Assembly: GCF_052857255.1 (NCBI RefSeq)
Contig: NC_135505.1
Coordinates: forward strand, 28,863,999-28,927,998
Length of the DNA: 64,000 nt
Reading direction: 5' to 3'
Source: Amblyomma americanum
Lineage: Eukaryota > Arthropoda > Arachnida > Ixodida > Ixodidae
In this document: positions 1 through 10,861 of the stretch, one piece after another
Numbering within the stretch: position 1 is the stretch's first letter
How the letters are laid out: every line of letters begins with the position of its first letter
Notes under the pieces: generated by a model
Database searches by the model: none
What the model was told of the DNA's origin: nothing
The model's input: only the letters and a program-made list of their open reading frames with translations
Translations under genes and position numbers: made by a program

Positions 1-846
1 GGTAAAAGAGTGGATCAAGTTAGTAAAGTCCGATACGATAGTCCAATGGGAACTGCTCGACAGGTGAGTTTTCAGATTTGTAAACTTGACGGTGCTGATG
101 ACGACAGAACTCTCTCGACCATTCAGCGAATTTTGTTATGAAGAAACTGGGTGGAATTTGCAAAACGACAAACTAAATGCTATCTAATTTTTAATGAGCG
201 TTACACTCACCCTGGTTCATAGGAATATTTAAACTACAGGTGAGAACACTAAGGCGATTTTAAAAATATTATTGATGAGGAAATACTGGTGATATCTACC
301 ACCAATGCCAGCAACCGAGTTTGACCGTCAGCGATGCTGACGAGGGCACCACTGGCAGTATTGTGACAGTCTGTCTTTCTGAAAACGTTCGCAGACAGGA
401 TAAGATATCATTGTTAACCATGCAAGAAGTGGTGAATGCTTTCGAGGCAAAAAAAAAAAAAACTCAGGCGTCGGATGTTTACAACAGCAAACAAAACAAA
501 AGTAGCGCTATGTCTTGCTCTCATTCCTATAGAATATGTGTAGTATGTCAACATCAGGCGACATTGCCGGACTACCATCTATTTTTGGACAACCGCTATG
601 TTTTAACACACTATGGGGCCACCATCACCTCCTTTCTTATTTTCTTAAAGTTTATAAATTATTCTTTTCTTCGAAAAACCAGCAGTTGTAGTTTCGTTAT
701 TCTCATTTTGAAAAGAAAGAGCTAAAGAGCTGTGCCAATATTTTGATACACATTTCCGGCAGTAAGTAGCCTTTACCTTCAAAATTAATACGGAGACTAT
801 ATCCATTGGTAACAGAGTCTTATGCCTATAGACTCTTTGCGGTTAC
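1..846. other. Unassigned sequence
   Basis: No recognisable gene or repeat. Short open frames here are AT-rich and show no domain. An A-run of about 12 bases lies near 450-462. The right part is presumably the intron that follows the minus-strand exon at 847-1048. Confidence 0.4.
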
Positions 847-1048
847 CTTCCTTGAACAGCACGTCGGAAGTAACGAGTGTGGCGCCCGTCAACGGTATGG
901 CACAGATGGCGATGAAGTTCTCGATCCCGTTGCACACATGGGCGTAGACCCGGTCTCCCTTCCCAATGCCATGCCGCTGGTAGATGGCCGCACAGCGCTC
1001 CAGACTTTGCAATACCTCGGCGTGGGTGACAGACTTCGACTCGCATAT
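847..1048 (-). CDS. Internal exon of an AMP-binding acyl-CoA / 4-coumarate-CoA ligase-like enzyme (partial)
   Basis: About 67 codons on the minus strand read as the N-terminal subdomain of an adenylate-forming enzyme (4-coumarate-CoA ligase / luciferase-like acyl-CoA synthetase). Family-typical blocks are GIGKGDRVYAHVCNGIENF and TGATLVTSDVLFKE. The edges look like splice sites: on the minus strand a CAG acceptor ends at 1049 and a GAAG|GTAACC donor begins at 846, leaving phase 1. These enzymes activate carboxylic acids with ATP and load them on CoA, often in peroxisomes. The ATP-binding P-loop and C-terminal lobe would be on other exons, and none is recognisable in the remaining 850 bp downstream. 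The frame is open, so this could be an active exon of a gene running off the left edge, or a stranded duplicate. Family call fairly sure; gene integrity unknown. Confidence 0.7.
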
Positions 1049-1266
1049 CTGCGACGAGTACAAAGCATTGCGTTAACCTACAGTATTTCTCGCTAGGTTG
1101 TCTGATCCTTCACAATTTTCAAGCAGCTCAGTTAATACGGTAACTCCGGGCACCGATCCGCAGCCCCCAAAACGTCGCTTTTCTGCATGAAGCGCTAAAC
1201 TAATATTGGATTGCTGAGATAGAAGGTATGTACTATGTTTTTCTACTTAGACTATTTTGAGCTTCT

Positions 1267-2650
1267 TGACCGTGAGTCCAAGAGGGGAGTCAGCCGGGCC
1301 AGTTGGTTCATGACAGAAAGAATTCAAAGCGCTACAGATCTATCTCAACTCAACCTTCATATCTTTCCAAGATGGGCTTTACATCCAGAAAGAAGGGGTC
1401 TGCATAGAATCGTGCGTAGCGCCGATTCTTAGCGATCTGCTGCTCGGCCACTATGACAGAATTTTGGAAAAAGCTCTGGAAAACAGCAGTGTGGTTAGCG
1501 TTTTTCGCTATGTGGACGATTTTTTGGTCATCTACAAAGAATCTGCTGCAAGTTCGCAGAATGATGTAGAGAGGATTTTCAAGACTTTCTCAGAAACGCT
1601 AAAAGACTTCACTGTGACGTTGGAATCGCCGACATAAAGCCAGCTTCAGTTCCTTGATTTGCGACTTTTTATAAACCCAAAGCACATCTGTTGGAGCTAT
1701 TCTCCACGATCAAAGAAAGGCCTGCTGCCTTACAGTTCAGCACACTCCAAGCTAGTCAAAAGATCAATCGCCACAAGTGCCTTGAAGAATAGCCTTAACC
1801 GGTCATGCAATCATCGTATTGATGAGAGCTTCAAGCGCCAACTGCAAAGACTTCGCATTGCGGGGTTCCCGGATACCGTTCTATGCAGTGTGTGTGACAA
1901 GTTGGTGAAAGATTTAACTCGAGCTTGCACAGCAACTCAGAGGCAAGTGGACCAAGCAAGCACTGTGGTGATTCCCTACATGCATGGGATAAGCCATCCT
2001 TTGAAAAAGGTCATGGGCCGGGCCAACGTGAAGCTCGTCTTTTCTGCCCCCAACAAGTTGGAAAAGCTTTGCAACTTGGTAAACAAGGATCGCCCAGCGT
2101 CAAAACTATGCGAAAAGAAACATGAAAGGAAGTTCGCTGACTGCAAAAAAGAAGTCGTGTATGAGATACCACTATCATGCGGGTCATCTTACATTGGGCA
2201 GACAGGACGCTGCCTAAACGATAGGCCACGGGAGCATAGCAAGGACTTAAAAGATGGCGCCAGGAAAAACTTACCTGACCACGTGGCAATATGCAAGTGC
2301 ACGGCTAACATTGACAAAAGCACGGTTCTGAGAAAATACCAGCATCAGCGTGTGCGCGAAATGTATGAAGCTTATCTTATTCATTGCAGAGGGATAACCT
2401 GCGTTAGCGCGCCCTCCTTAACGCTAAAAAGAAAAGAGGTTAGATTCCTCGATGACTGATCATGCACAGAATCTTGATACTGTTTTACGTTCTATTTTTC
2501 ATGTTTTTACGCAGTGAGCGTGCCAAAGGGTATATATTGCTCTTGTAGCAATAAATTTCTTTCAGTTGTTAGTAGCGCTGGTGTGTTGTGTCTCCTTTTT
2601 CACCTTGTCCCGTCTGTAGCGCTTTGAATTCTTTCTTTCTGACCGTGAGT
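1267..2650 (+). mobile_element. Penelope-like element copy PLE-1 with flanking 11-bp direct repeats
   Basis: A 5'-truncated Penelope-like retroelement. The 11-mer tgaccgtgagt occurs at 1267-1277 and again at 2640-2650, directly after the element's 3' terminus, and is read as a target-site duplication. After the left repeat comes a roughly 38-nt leader (1278-1315) containing gggccagttggttcatga. Next is a perfect 23-nt inverted copy of the element's own 3' terminus (1316-1338 against 2613-2635), and then the coding body. An AATAAA-like signal (caataaattt) lies near 2552 in the 3' UTR. Confidence 0.8.
1339..2459 (+). pseudogene. PLE-1 reverse transcriptase - GIY-YIG endonuclease, partial, one in-frame stop
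   Basis: One frame carries the C-terminal half of the PLE reverse transcriptase and the linked GIY-YIG endonuclease. Visible in order: the palm segment IQKEGVCIESC, the catalytic FRYVDDFLV motif near 1500, a TAA stop at 1635-1637, then the linker (RSKKGLLPYSSAHSKLVKR) and the endonuclease block with YEIPLSCGSSYIGQTGRC and a downstream arginine-rich helix. The C terminus ends with the PLE-typical CVSAPSLTLKRKEVRFL. The N-terminal RT fingers are missing because the body begins at 1339. In PLEs the RT copies RNA primed at a nick made by the endonuclease. This copy cannot make a full protein. Confidence 0.85.
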
Positions 2651-3913
2651 GTTCATAAATAATCTTGAGACCAGCGCAGAATGAGGCAATCATCGATAAC
2701 TTGAGATGCTGCATAAAGCCGGAATATTCACTTATAACTAGTAAAACATTAAGGCCTCATCTTCAGACGTTTCGGATACGTCTCGTCTCCCTACAATTAT
2801 CAAGAGATCTAAGTTCTTACTTTTGAAATCTTTTAAGAGTTCTTCAGCAGCCTTCTATTAATTGGCAGAACAAAATATTCATTCTTATCAAGGCGAAGAT
2901 CTCTCAGCCATAAACACAACAAACACTTACAAGGATATAGATTTCACACTGCCATATCATATTTTTCATTTTTTTAACGTTAGTAATCCCTGGATTGAAA
3001 TAATACCAAGTTGCCTTGTTAACAACACATTTGTGATCACATCCTTAGCCAGTTGTTTTACGTTTGTTTCTGAAGCAGAAACTTGAATTGTTTTGTAAAC
3101 AGCATTTGTATGATAGTCTGCGCTTCAAAGTGCTTTATTTCCGAATTGTTTAAATAAGGCACTGTCTCGTTCACGTACTGATAATATTATCGTGTATTTT
3201 ATTGTGTGCATTTGCGGTCTGCTGTGCAGGTGCGGGTGAAAATCAGGTAATGTATTGGCACCCACGTTTTGCCCACAGACAACACTAGCCATTGGTGCGA
3301 CATATGCTCGCGCTGGGACTACGTGGCGAATATACGCGAACACAACTAACAGCTCCCCATTATTGTACACTCGGTCACAACAGCCATTACATTCTGATAA
3401 AATGGGCCTTCAACAAACTTTCACCAAGTTAAGGGAAACATAATTGCGCTGTACGAATATTTGGATTGCACAGGGCACTAGGCAGTGATTTACAAGATGT
3501 CCGTATATTTTTGTATGCTCCTAATTTCCTGCCACAAAGTGAAACTACCTAGTGCTCTATTTTTGTCTTCACGTCAAATATTAAGTGTAGCAGCTGTACA
3601 CGAAGATCAGGAAAGCTTTCTGCACTCTTTTCTTTTATTTATTTTAATGTGGTTCTTTCCCGGCACCTCTTTTCTTGATCTAACTTTCAATATGGTTTCT
3701 TCAATCTATTTCAAAATAAACCGTGCCATAATCAAAAGTTATACCGTGACTATGCTTTTCTTTTTCGCAATGTTAGCAGCCTCAACCCTGCCTAGGTTGA
3801 AGAAAGCTGGGTTACGCGAAGTAGCACCGATTGAACAAGCCGCCGGCCAAATCGGTGGTTCTGCTAAACGTGCGGAAGCTTCGTTCTCCTAGACACAATA
3901 TGTTGTTACATAA
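2651..3913. other. Unassigned AT-rich sequence
   Basis: Between PLE-1 and PLE-2. The longest open frame (about 3485-3892, plus) is AT-rich, hydrophobic by composition and resembles no family I know, so it is not called a gene. No repeat structure was noticed. Confidence 0.4.
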
Positions 3914-5081
3914 TTATGATCCATAGTGCAGCAACAAAACAGGGTACAAACACAAGCGCTAACTTCCACTACAGCTTTATTTGGTGCACACAGAATTTAT
4001 ACAAGAAGTAACGAATGATACCAGTCAGATTAGACAAGATACTTTGTGAACAAAGCTTAAAAATCACATGCAATACATTTCATCGGTTGGCATACTGCTC
4101 CGAGACTAAAAATGCCATATCTTTCTTTGTCAGCGACAATGACGGACTGCTGACGCAGCTTTCAGGTGCAGCTCTTTCGATTGCGGCAGCCTCGATAATT
4201 TACCTTGTTAATCTATCGGCATTTCTGCCTATCACCTTGCATTCTTTGAAACCAGGCTTGCATTTATGAACACGACAGTGCCGTGCCAAATTGCTGGAAC
4301 CACCATCCCTAACTTCCCTATGGTGCTCGCTTAACCGCTCATTAAGACATCTGCCTGACTGCCCAATGTACGCCTTGCCGCATGAAAGCGGGATACTGTA
4401 GACTATTTCTTCAGTACACTGCACGAAAGGGTTTCTATGCCGAATCGTGCAACTATTCTGAAGCCTGCTGTCGGGACAGGTGGCCTTGCAAATGCGGGAC
4501 AATTTTTCTGGTGCAGACATATACACCTTCACTCCCACTTTTTGTGCTACCTTCTTGAGGGAGTGTGACAGCTTGTGGATATATGGCACCACCACTACCT
4601 AGTTGCCCCCTTCGCTATCAGTTCCAGTCTTCTTGGCCTTTTCCTGCTGATACAAGCTCTCAGCGACCGAAACTAATAAGTGTCTGGGGAATCCTGCTGC
4701 TCGGAGGCGGTCCACCTGCTTATAAAAACTACTTTTCATCAAGCATGCGCAGGACTTGCTAACTGCATTTGAAAAGCACGTCTTCACGACCCCTCGCTTG
4801 ACCAGCCTCGTATGCGCAGACGAAAAGGGTAATAGGGGCTTCTCAGCTCTGGGCTCATACATCCAACATACCTGCTGTCCAGTAACCAATATTAAGTCAA
4901 GAAACCGAATAGTGCCCTCAACCGGAAGCTCATGGGTGATCTTCAGAGGGTGCAGACACTCAGAGAAGGTAGAAATAGCGGTTGCGGCTGTTACATAAAC
5001 ATCTCTATGGCTCTTACGAAGGACCACAAGGTAGTCATCAACATACCTAAACGTCCGAATGACAACAATAACATCCAGCTT
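3914..5081 (-). mobile_element. PLE-2, 5'-truncated Penelope-like copy, left arm of a head-to-head pair
   Basis: Minus-strand copy of the same PLE subfamily as PLE-3. It runs from the YVDD region to the 3' terminus and aligns as an inverted repeat with 5630-6786; both copies stop at the same terminal ctatggatcataa. Left arm about 1,168 bp, right about 1,157 bp, separated by about 548 bp that is unique to PLE-3. The 5' junction lies exactly where PLE-3 begins, so the two copies share a start point. Confidence 0.85.
4106..5080 (-). pseudogene. PLE-2 RT C-terminus and GIY-YIG endonuclease, two stops
   Basis: Starts in the RT palm at TFRYVDDYLVVL and continues through the linker (EKPLLPFSSAHTRLVKRG) to the GIY-YIG domain (CGKAYIGQSGRCLNERLSEH). 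Relative to PLE-3 there are two nonsense changes: a TAG in the linker near 4598, where PLE-3 has AAG, and a TAA near 4200, where PLE-3 has GAA. Everything N-terminal of the YVDD motif is absent. Not functional. Confidence 0.85.
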
Positions 5082-6786
5082 GAATTGTCTAGGCTTGCGC
5101 TTGCAGTCCAAAAGGAGGAAAAACTCGGTCTCGAGATGTTTTTTTCAGTGAAGACGCACAAGCCTGAAGCACCGTTCCGCGTCATCATTTCTGAAATACG
5201 GACTTGGCAGAAGGAAGTAGGGCTATTTCTGCAACGACATCTCAAACTTTTGAGCGTTGATGATCTTTTTCTGATTAGAAGCTCAGAACAAGTGGTTTTT
5301 TTTTCTAAACGAACTTCAAGAGCAAGATGTGGAATTTTTTTCAATAGATGTGAAAGATCTATATTACTCCCTGCCACATCAGCAGCTTTTAGAATGTATC
5401 GAAGACTGCGTTCATCGCTTTGGTGCTGTTGCTTTTCAGAATGAATCAGGTGTGTCTGTTGACGGGTTCTTGAGTGTATTGTCTCTGTATCTGAAGTCGA
5501 CCTTTGTTAGCTGGAATCAGGAGATATTTCTGCAAAAGGATGGAGTATGTATCGGCTCGTGCATTGCTCCAGCGCTCAGTGACCTCTACCTTGCTAATCT
5601 AGACAGGCGACTGCAAAATAAACTGGATGTTGATGTTGTCATTCGGACGTTTAGGTATGTTGATGACTACCTAGTGGTCCTTCGTAAGAGCCATAGAGAT
5701 GTTTCTGTAACAGCCGCAACCGCTATTTCTACCTTCTCTGAGTGTCTGCACCCTCTGAAGATCACCCATGAGCTTCCGGTTGAGGGCACTATTCGGTTTC
5801 TTGACTTAATATTGGTTACTGGACAGCAGGTATGTTGGATGTATGAGCCCAGAGCTGAGAAGCACCTATTACCCTTTTCGTCTGCGCATACGAGGCTGGT
5901 CAAGCGAGGGGTCGTGAAGACGTGCTTTTCAAATGCAGTTAGCAAGTCCTGCGCATGCTTGATGAAAAGTAGTTTTTATAAGCAGGTGGACCGCCTCCGA
6001 GCAGCAGGATTCCCCAGACACTTATTAGTGTCGGTTGCTGAGAGCTTGCATCAGCACGAAAAGGCCAAGAAGACTGGAACTGATGGCGAAGGGGGCAACA
6101 AGGTAGTGGTGGTGCCATATATCCACAAGCTATCACACTCCCTCAAGAGGGTAGCACAAAAAGTGGGAGTGAAGGTGTATATGTCTGCACCAGAAAAATT
6201 GTCCCGCATTTGCAAGGCCACCTGTCCCGACAGCAGGCTTCAGAATAGTTGCACGATTCGGCATAGAAACCCTTTCGTGCAGTGTACTGAAGAAATAGTC
6301 TACAGTGTCCCGCTTTCATGCGGCAAGGCGTACATTGGGCAATCAGGCAGATGTCTTAATGAGCGGTTAAGCGAGCACCATAGGGAAGTTAGGGATGGCG
6401 GTTCCAGCAATTTGGCACGGCACTGTCGTGTTCATAAATGCAAGCCTGGTTTTAAAGAATGCAAGGTGATAGGCAGAAATGCCGATAGATTAACAAGAGA
6501 AATTATCGAGGCTGCCGCAATCGAAAGAGCTGCACCTGAAAGCTGCGTCAGCAGTCCGTCATTGTCGCTGACAAAGAAAGATATGGCATTTTTAGCCTCG
6601 GAGCAGTATGCCAGCCGATGAAATGTATTGCATGTGATTTTAAGCTTTGTTCACAAAGTATCTTGTCTAATCTGACTGGTATCATTCGTTACTTCTTGTA
6701 TAAATTCTGTGTGCACCAAATAAAGCTGTAGTGGAAGTTAGCGCTTGTGTTTGTCCCCTGTTTTGTTGCTGCGCTATGGATCATAA
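5082..6786 (+). mobile_element. PLE-3, longest Penelope-like copy in the window
   Basis: Plus-strand PLE containing most of the RT and the complete GIY-YIG part, followed by a 3' UTR with a polyadenylation-like aataaa near 6719. The 3' terminus has the sequence gttagcgcttgtgtttgtcc, which resembles the ends of the other PLEs here. The 5' end is truncated and abuts the inverted PLE-2. Confidence 0.85.
5084..6621 (+). pseudogene. PLE-3 RT - GIY-YIG polyprotein with one frameshift in a T-run
   Basis: The first segment (5084 to about 5300) carries the RT finger motif FFSVKTHKPEAPFR and WQKEVGLFLQ. The second segment, from about 5302 to the stop at 6621, carries FFSIDVKDLYYSLP, the KDGVCIGSCIAPALSDLYLA block, the catalytic TFRYVDDYLVV, the linker, and a GIY-YIG domain (VPLSCGKAYIGQSGRC; LNERLSEH) ending in SPSLSLTKKDMAFL. 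The two segments are in different frames. The break is in a nine-T run at 5296-5304, so one indel separates them. Otherwise about 510 codons are open. This is the best-preserved PLE here and is probably young; the N-terminal pre-RT part is missing. Confidence 0.85.
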
Positions 6787-7607
6787 CGCATACCCACTAG
6801 CCCGCACCATCACCTTGTTGTTGCATAACTTCGCCGCAACTGGAATACAAGAATTTTTTTTTGTGCTATTACCGACTTTCACGAGATGGACGTAACGCAG
6901 CAGCGGCTCCGCAATCTGGTCGAAGAAGGATCAACGCGCGGAATCGCGTGATTGACTCTGTTATCCGAGTGGTTCCCCAGCACAATCTGACATTGTTGAA
7001 TGCATTTTACTGCAGAATTAATTTTGAGCCATGCTCTTAGACGGACGCCGGCACCCTGACAAGATAACAGAGCCACCAATTGTCACTGTGTGATTTGTCT
7101 GGTGCCAGCACTACTCAGCAAAATGCCAACAGGAGGCTTCGCGCTGGAGTGAAACGCTAGCAGGACCATGATGGCATGGTTCTTACCAGGCACTTAGCCT
7201 ATAATCCCAAGGAGATGATTTGCCTGAACTAGGAGGCCCTGTGCAAATACGATGTTCTGTAGGTTAAAAGAAACCTTGGCGAGCGCACATCACTTACGTC
7301 AGATTTCAACCGAGAATATATTGTGCATCACTGTCCCAGTGTAGCTGCAGGCTTTGTTACGGTATGTGCGTGATGTTCAATTGTACATTCTTCTCAACAG
7401 AGGGGAGGGGATCTTTGTGATCAAATCACACAGATTGAATCAGGTTGGCTTTCGACTCATTAGGTGGATTTCATCAACTGCGCTAGAATAAACGAAGGCA
7501 CAAGGATGGCTTACTTCCTTTGACACTGCTGGACGTGTAAAAAGGCGACCTCATCGGTCTGGCTTTTCACCTGTGCCTATTATCGGAAATCTGCATTTGC
7601 ATGTATT
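6787..7607. other. Unassigned sequence between PLE-3 and a SINE
   Basis: No gene, repeat or structure recognised. Base composition is mixed and open frames are short. Confidence 0.4.
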
Positions 7608-8000
7608 GCGACCCGCCGGGGTGACGCAGTAGTTCCCGCACTTGGCTGCTGATTCGCAAGACGCGGGTTCGATCGCGTCCGCGGCGACGGAATTTCTATG
7701 GAGGGGAAATTCTATAGTAGAACTTTCTGACGGGCTACTTGGTACATCTCTATTAAACAGCGTGCGCTAACAGTACGTACACAGAAAACTTGGAGACAGA
7801 GGAAAGAAGCGCTTCTTTCCTCTGTCTCCAAGTTTCCTGTGTACGTCCTGTTAGCGCACGCTGCTTAATGGAAATTCTAGAGGCCCGTGCGATGTCAGTG
7901 CACAATAACGAACCCCTGGCGGTCGAAATTTCCGCGGCACTCACGCTGCATGACACACAGCTCGAGTCGCTTTGAGACGTTAAACCCCATTAAACCTATG
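7608..8000 (+). mobile_element. tRNA-derived SINE, Ruka-like, interrupted
   Basis: The left part (about 7608-7690) is a degraded tRNA head with a B-box-like gcgggttcgatcgcgtcc. The body shows the segments shared with the SINEs at 19181 and 58882: ctagaggcccgtg, gatgtcagtgcac, ggtcgaaatttcc, gagtcgctttgagacgttaa. The copy is split by a 155-bp hairpin insertion (7715-7869) flanked by the 10-mer ggaaattcta. Naming it Ruka rests on my recall of the tick SINE consensus. Confidence 0.75.
7715..7869. mobile_element. 155-bp foldback insertion derived from a PLE tail
   Basis: Inserted into the SINE with a perfect 10-bp target-site duplication, ggaaattcta at 7705-7714 and 7870-7879. The first 37 bp are a leader containing gacgggctacttggtacat, similar to the leader of PLE-1 and of the insertions at 14280 and 47366. 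The remaining 118 bp (7752-7869) are a near-perfect palindrome: two 59-nt arms with about three mismatches meeting at gaagc|gcttc. No coding capacity. The arms contain gttagcgcacgctg, which resembles PLE 3' termini. Confidence 0.7.
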
Positions 8001-10037
8001 AACCAATTTACATGAATTGCAGCGCATGTTTTATAAAATTTAATCAACAGGAAAAATCAAAACTGGCGCAGATGTATCACTTAAACCACCAGCGACAGCA
8101 GCAGCTACAATTTTCTACATCGTACTGGGCGAAGCAGGATGGAAAAATAAGAATCGTTGTGTTGTGTCTTGCATACTTAATATTCTGGTTTTGATATTCA
8201 CCCACTGCGGGAAATCGGCATCGTTTATGTCCCTGTCCACTCACCCCCCCCCCCCCCCGTACGCCTTTATCACCAGCGGTTTTCAAACGGGAGGCAACGA
8301 TCTTTTTGTGCCGTGTTTATTGCCTCAGGGCGTAAAAAGTAAACAGTTATGAGAATAAAACAAGGGGGTGGTTACGTAAATGTGAAAAGCTTAGCTCATT
8401 GATTGATGCCTGTAGTGTGACCTTTACCCAAGCCGCGCAGGTAATCAGCCCAATATTCCAAATGGATGGCTTCACTCTGCTCCTTTGGAGGACTAGCCTT
8501 TGCCTGTACGTTTCCTAATATTAGGTCCATTGCCTGCCCTGCTTGGGTAGTACATTCCACGAGTCAAATTGTGACCAACAATGAAAAATTCTGACTCACA
8601 CTATGTTGCTTTCATTTCCAATCAAGTCCAACTTTATCGTTAGAATTTAAAACAAATGCGATTCCACGTAGGCTGGCCTCAACGAAAGGCTTCCGCAACG
8701 CCGCCATATTTGTTCAACTGAGGCGCACATCCTAGAACGTGTAAATGGCCAATACCACTAAACGGCTGCGGCATGGTCGCGCTCCAGCTGCGCAGTCATG
8801 ACTGTAGGAAAATCCAGTGCCTGCGCTGATCTTTGAACCATCGCTACGACCAGTAGCCTGTTGAATCTCTGCAACATTGAATAACAGTGTTCCTTGAGTC
8901 AAGCGCGCTCTAAGGCGCTGACATCCCGACGCAGCGCCACAAAATCCCTTGAAAACGTTTCAGACTCGCAGCCTATGCTTTAAGCTGGATACAAACAACC
9001 ACGCTATACATTAATGGAGCAATAAAAATCCAATAAATATTTCACAACTTGTAGAACAGCTTTTACATTGCGCCTGGTCAGCAAGCGCTGACTGACGGGC
9101 CATGGCCCAACCGCCGTACTGGGAACGTAAAACCGCTTCCGTCGCTAGCTGTATGTCACGAATCTCGCTGACTCCTCCGTGCCATCTCTCTGTGGCGACG
9201 TTTGCCAGCCAGCGTCGCCCTGTCCTTCTGTCCTCATGATTATGGTGTCCTAGATATTGTGAAGTCTGCACTACGGCTGTAAAAGCCTGTCATCTCCCTC
9301 TCGCTCCTCATATTCCGCATCTCATAATCATCTACATCTTGTGATCCAGGTCACGATCAGCAATGTGTCGTGGTATGGGCTGTATTGCCTTTTGATACGC
9401 ATTTGTGCTTGTGTCACCCGCCAAGAATGCCAAATAAAAATTATTGGTAGTACTATTTAGTGGGGCTAAAACTCACAAGGTGAAGGAGAGCAGTTTTCTC
9501 TTCTTAATTAGCTAATAACAAGTATTCAAACCTTTTATTTAAATACTCAAAAAATCAGCCTATCACCTTGCATTATTTGAACGATCGCAGAGCCCGCTCG
9601 GATTTCTGATGCTCGGCAGGGTTAGCGGAAAGACATGCATAGCAGAAACATCACTATTCATAGCTTTTTTTCTCCATACTAATAGACCCTTAAGGTTTGC
9701 CATTTGATAGCAGAGGAGGCATCAAAACAGAACCAAAATTTCAGGTACACCACTTAGCCTCGTTTAGAAAATCACTGTCACTCACAACAAGGCCTTTCGT
9801 TTTTATTGAGGGAATGATCATTTCCAGGCCGAACAATATTTCCGGTCGCTGACGAAGACACAAAACATTGCAACCCTATCTGAATGTGCAGCCCTGGACA
9901 GCAACGCGAACAAATAACCACACGAGGCACACCTGCTTGTAGGCTGGCATCTGTCAAAAAAGCGAGCACAGATTGCAGATGCTCCAGCAACGGAAGATAC
10001 CGATCGGAGCATTCCAGTACACCGCATAGTAGGCAGA
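8001..10037. other. Unassigned sequence with a poly-C tract
   Basis: A run of 15 C occupies 8244-8258. The minus-strand frame near 9011-9271 contains RSQYGGWAMARQSALADQAQ, but I recognise no family and no other support. Nothing else notable. Confidence 0.35.
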
Positions 10038-10421
10038 ATGAATGCGAGAGCATTGCTTTCAGGAGTGAAAGCGTGCGCAGAAGTAGATAAGGATACTTGT
10101 CCAGCGCCAGAATGTGACTACATATTCTATAGATCTGTTTCCCTTGCGGCGCAGCGCCTTGACTCTCTGTTTACAGAGTTCTTGTGCCCCGAGAAGGAGA
10201 AACACCACCTCACTCACGAGAAAGAGGTGAAGTCCCTTGAAGCCCTGAGGGTGGGCCCTCGGTCGTTGGCGTGTACAGTTCAGAAATACGCCGCAAAACT
10301 CTCCCTGCTCAAGAGTACACTAAACGCGATTCACCGCAAAAAATATTTGGCCTCAGCACGTAAAACGCTTGCAATAACACGGCATGAGATGGTATCTTTA
10401 AAATGGCAAGGCCAATATTAA
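10038..10421 (+). CDS. Hypothetical open frame, 127 codons
   Basis: An ATG-initiated frame of 127 codons with a TGA directly upstream. The protein is basic (many Lys and Arg), has no signal peptide or membrane segment, and I recognise no domain. The start has only a weak context. It could be an exon of an unrecognised gene, a decayed element, or chance. I see no splice signals that decide the matter and assign no function. Confidence 0.15.
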   Translation: MNARALLSGVKACAEVDKDTCPAPECDYIFYRSVSLAAQRLDSLFTEFLCPEKEKHHLTHEKEVKSLEALRVGPRSLACTVQKYAAKLSLLKSTLNAIHRKKYLASARKTLAITRHEMVSLKWQGQY

Positions 10422-10861
10422 TCAGATTTTTTTAATGACATGGACATGAAAGGAGCTGTTGATGTCTTATTATGGCGCATCGAAAAATTGGATTGGCTAG
10501 TGCAGATTTAAGTTGCAGTGTTACGGCTTGCAAATGAAGCAACAACGTGTGGTTTGCGAGGTGCAAAATGCATCACGTGTTCGAATTGCATACTGGATTA
10601 CAACAGCACAACGGCGCCGATAATGAAGCATCGTAAATTAAAATCAGAGGGAACATTTAAATGCGCGGTTCTACTGATTGTGCAGCTCCCGCTGCGGGCG
10701 CATTCCGCAGCTCATCAACATTCACGTTATAGGCACCTTTTCACACAATATAATGACGCTTTCAATGGCAGGCGCCAGCGTCTCGTGCTGCGTTAGACGC
10801 GAAACCGCGCGGCCAAGATTTCGCTGCACGAGGAAGCCTATCCGCTTGTAACCAGAAGAGT
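10422..10861. other. Unassigned sequence
   Basis: No features recognised; includes a moderately GC-rich patch near 10780-10850. Confidence 0.35.

Noticed and set aside
321..725. 134-codon open frame
   Set aside because: Spans an A-run, is AT-rich, and shows no domain or splice context.
2560..2640. Hammerhead ribozyme in PLE 3' ends
   Set aside because: Hammerheads are known in some PLEs, but I could not find a CTGANGA...GAAA core in the right arrangement near any of the five copies by eye.
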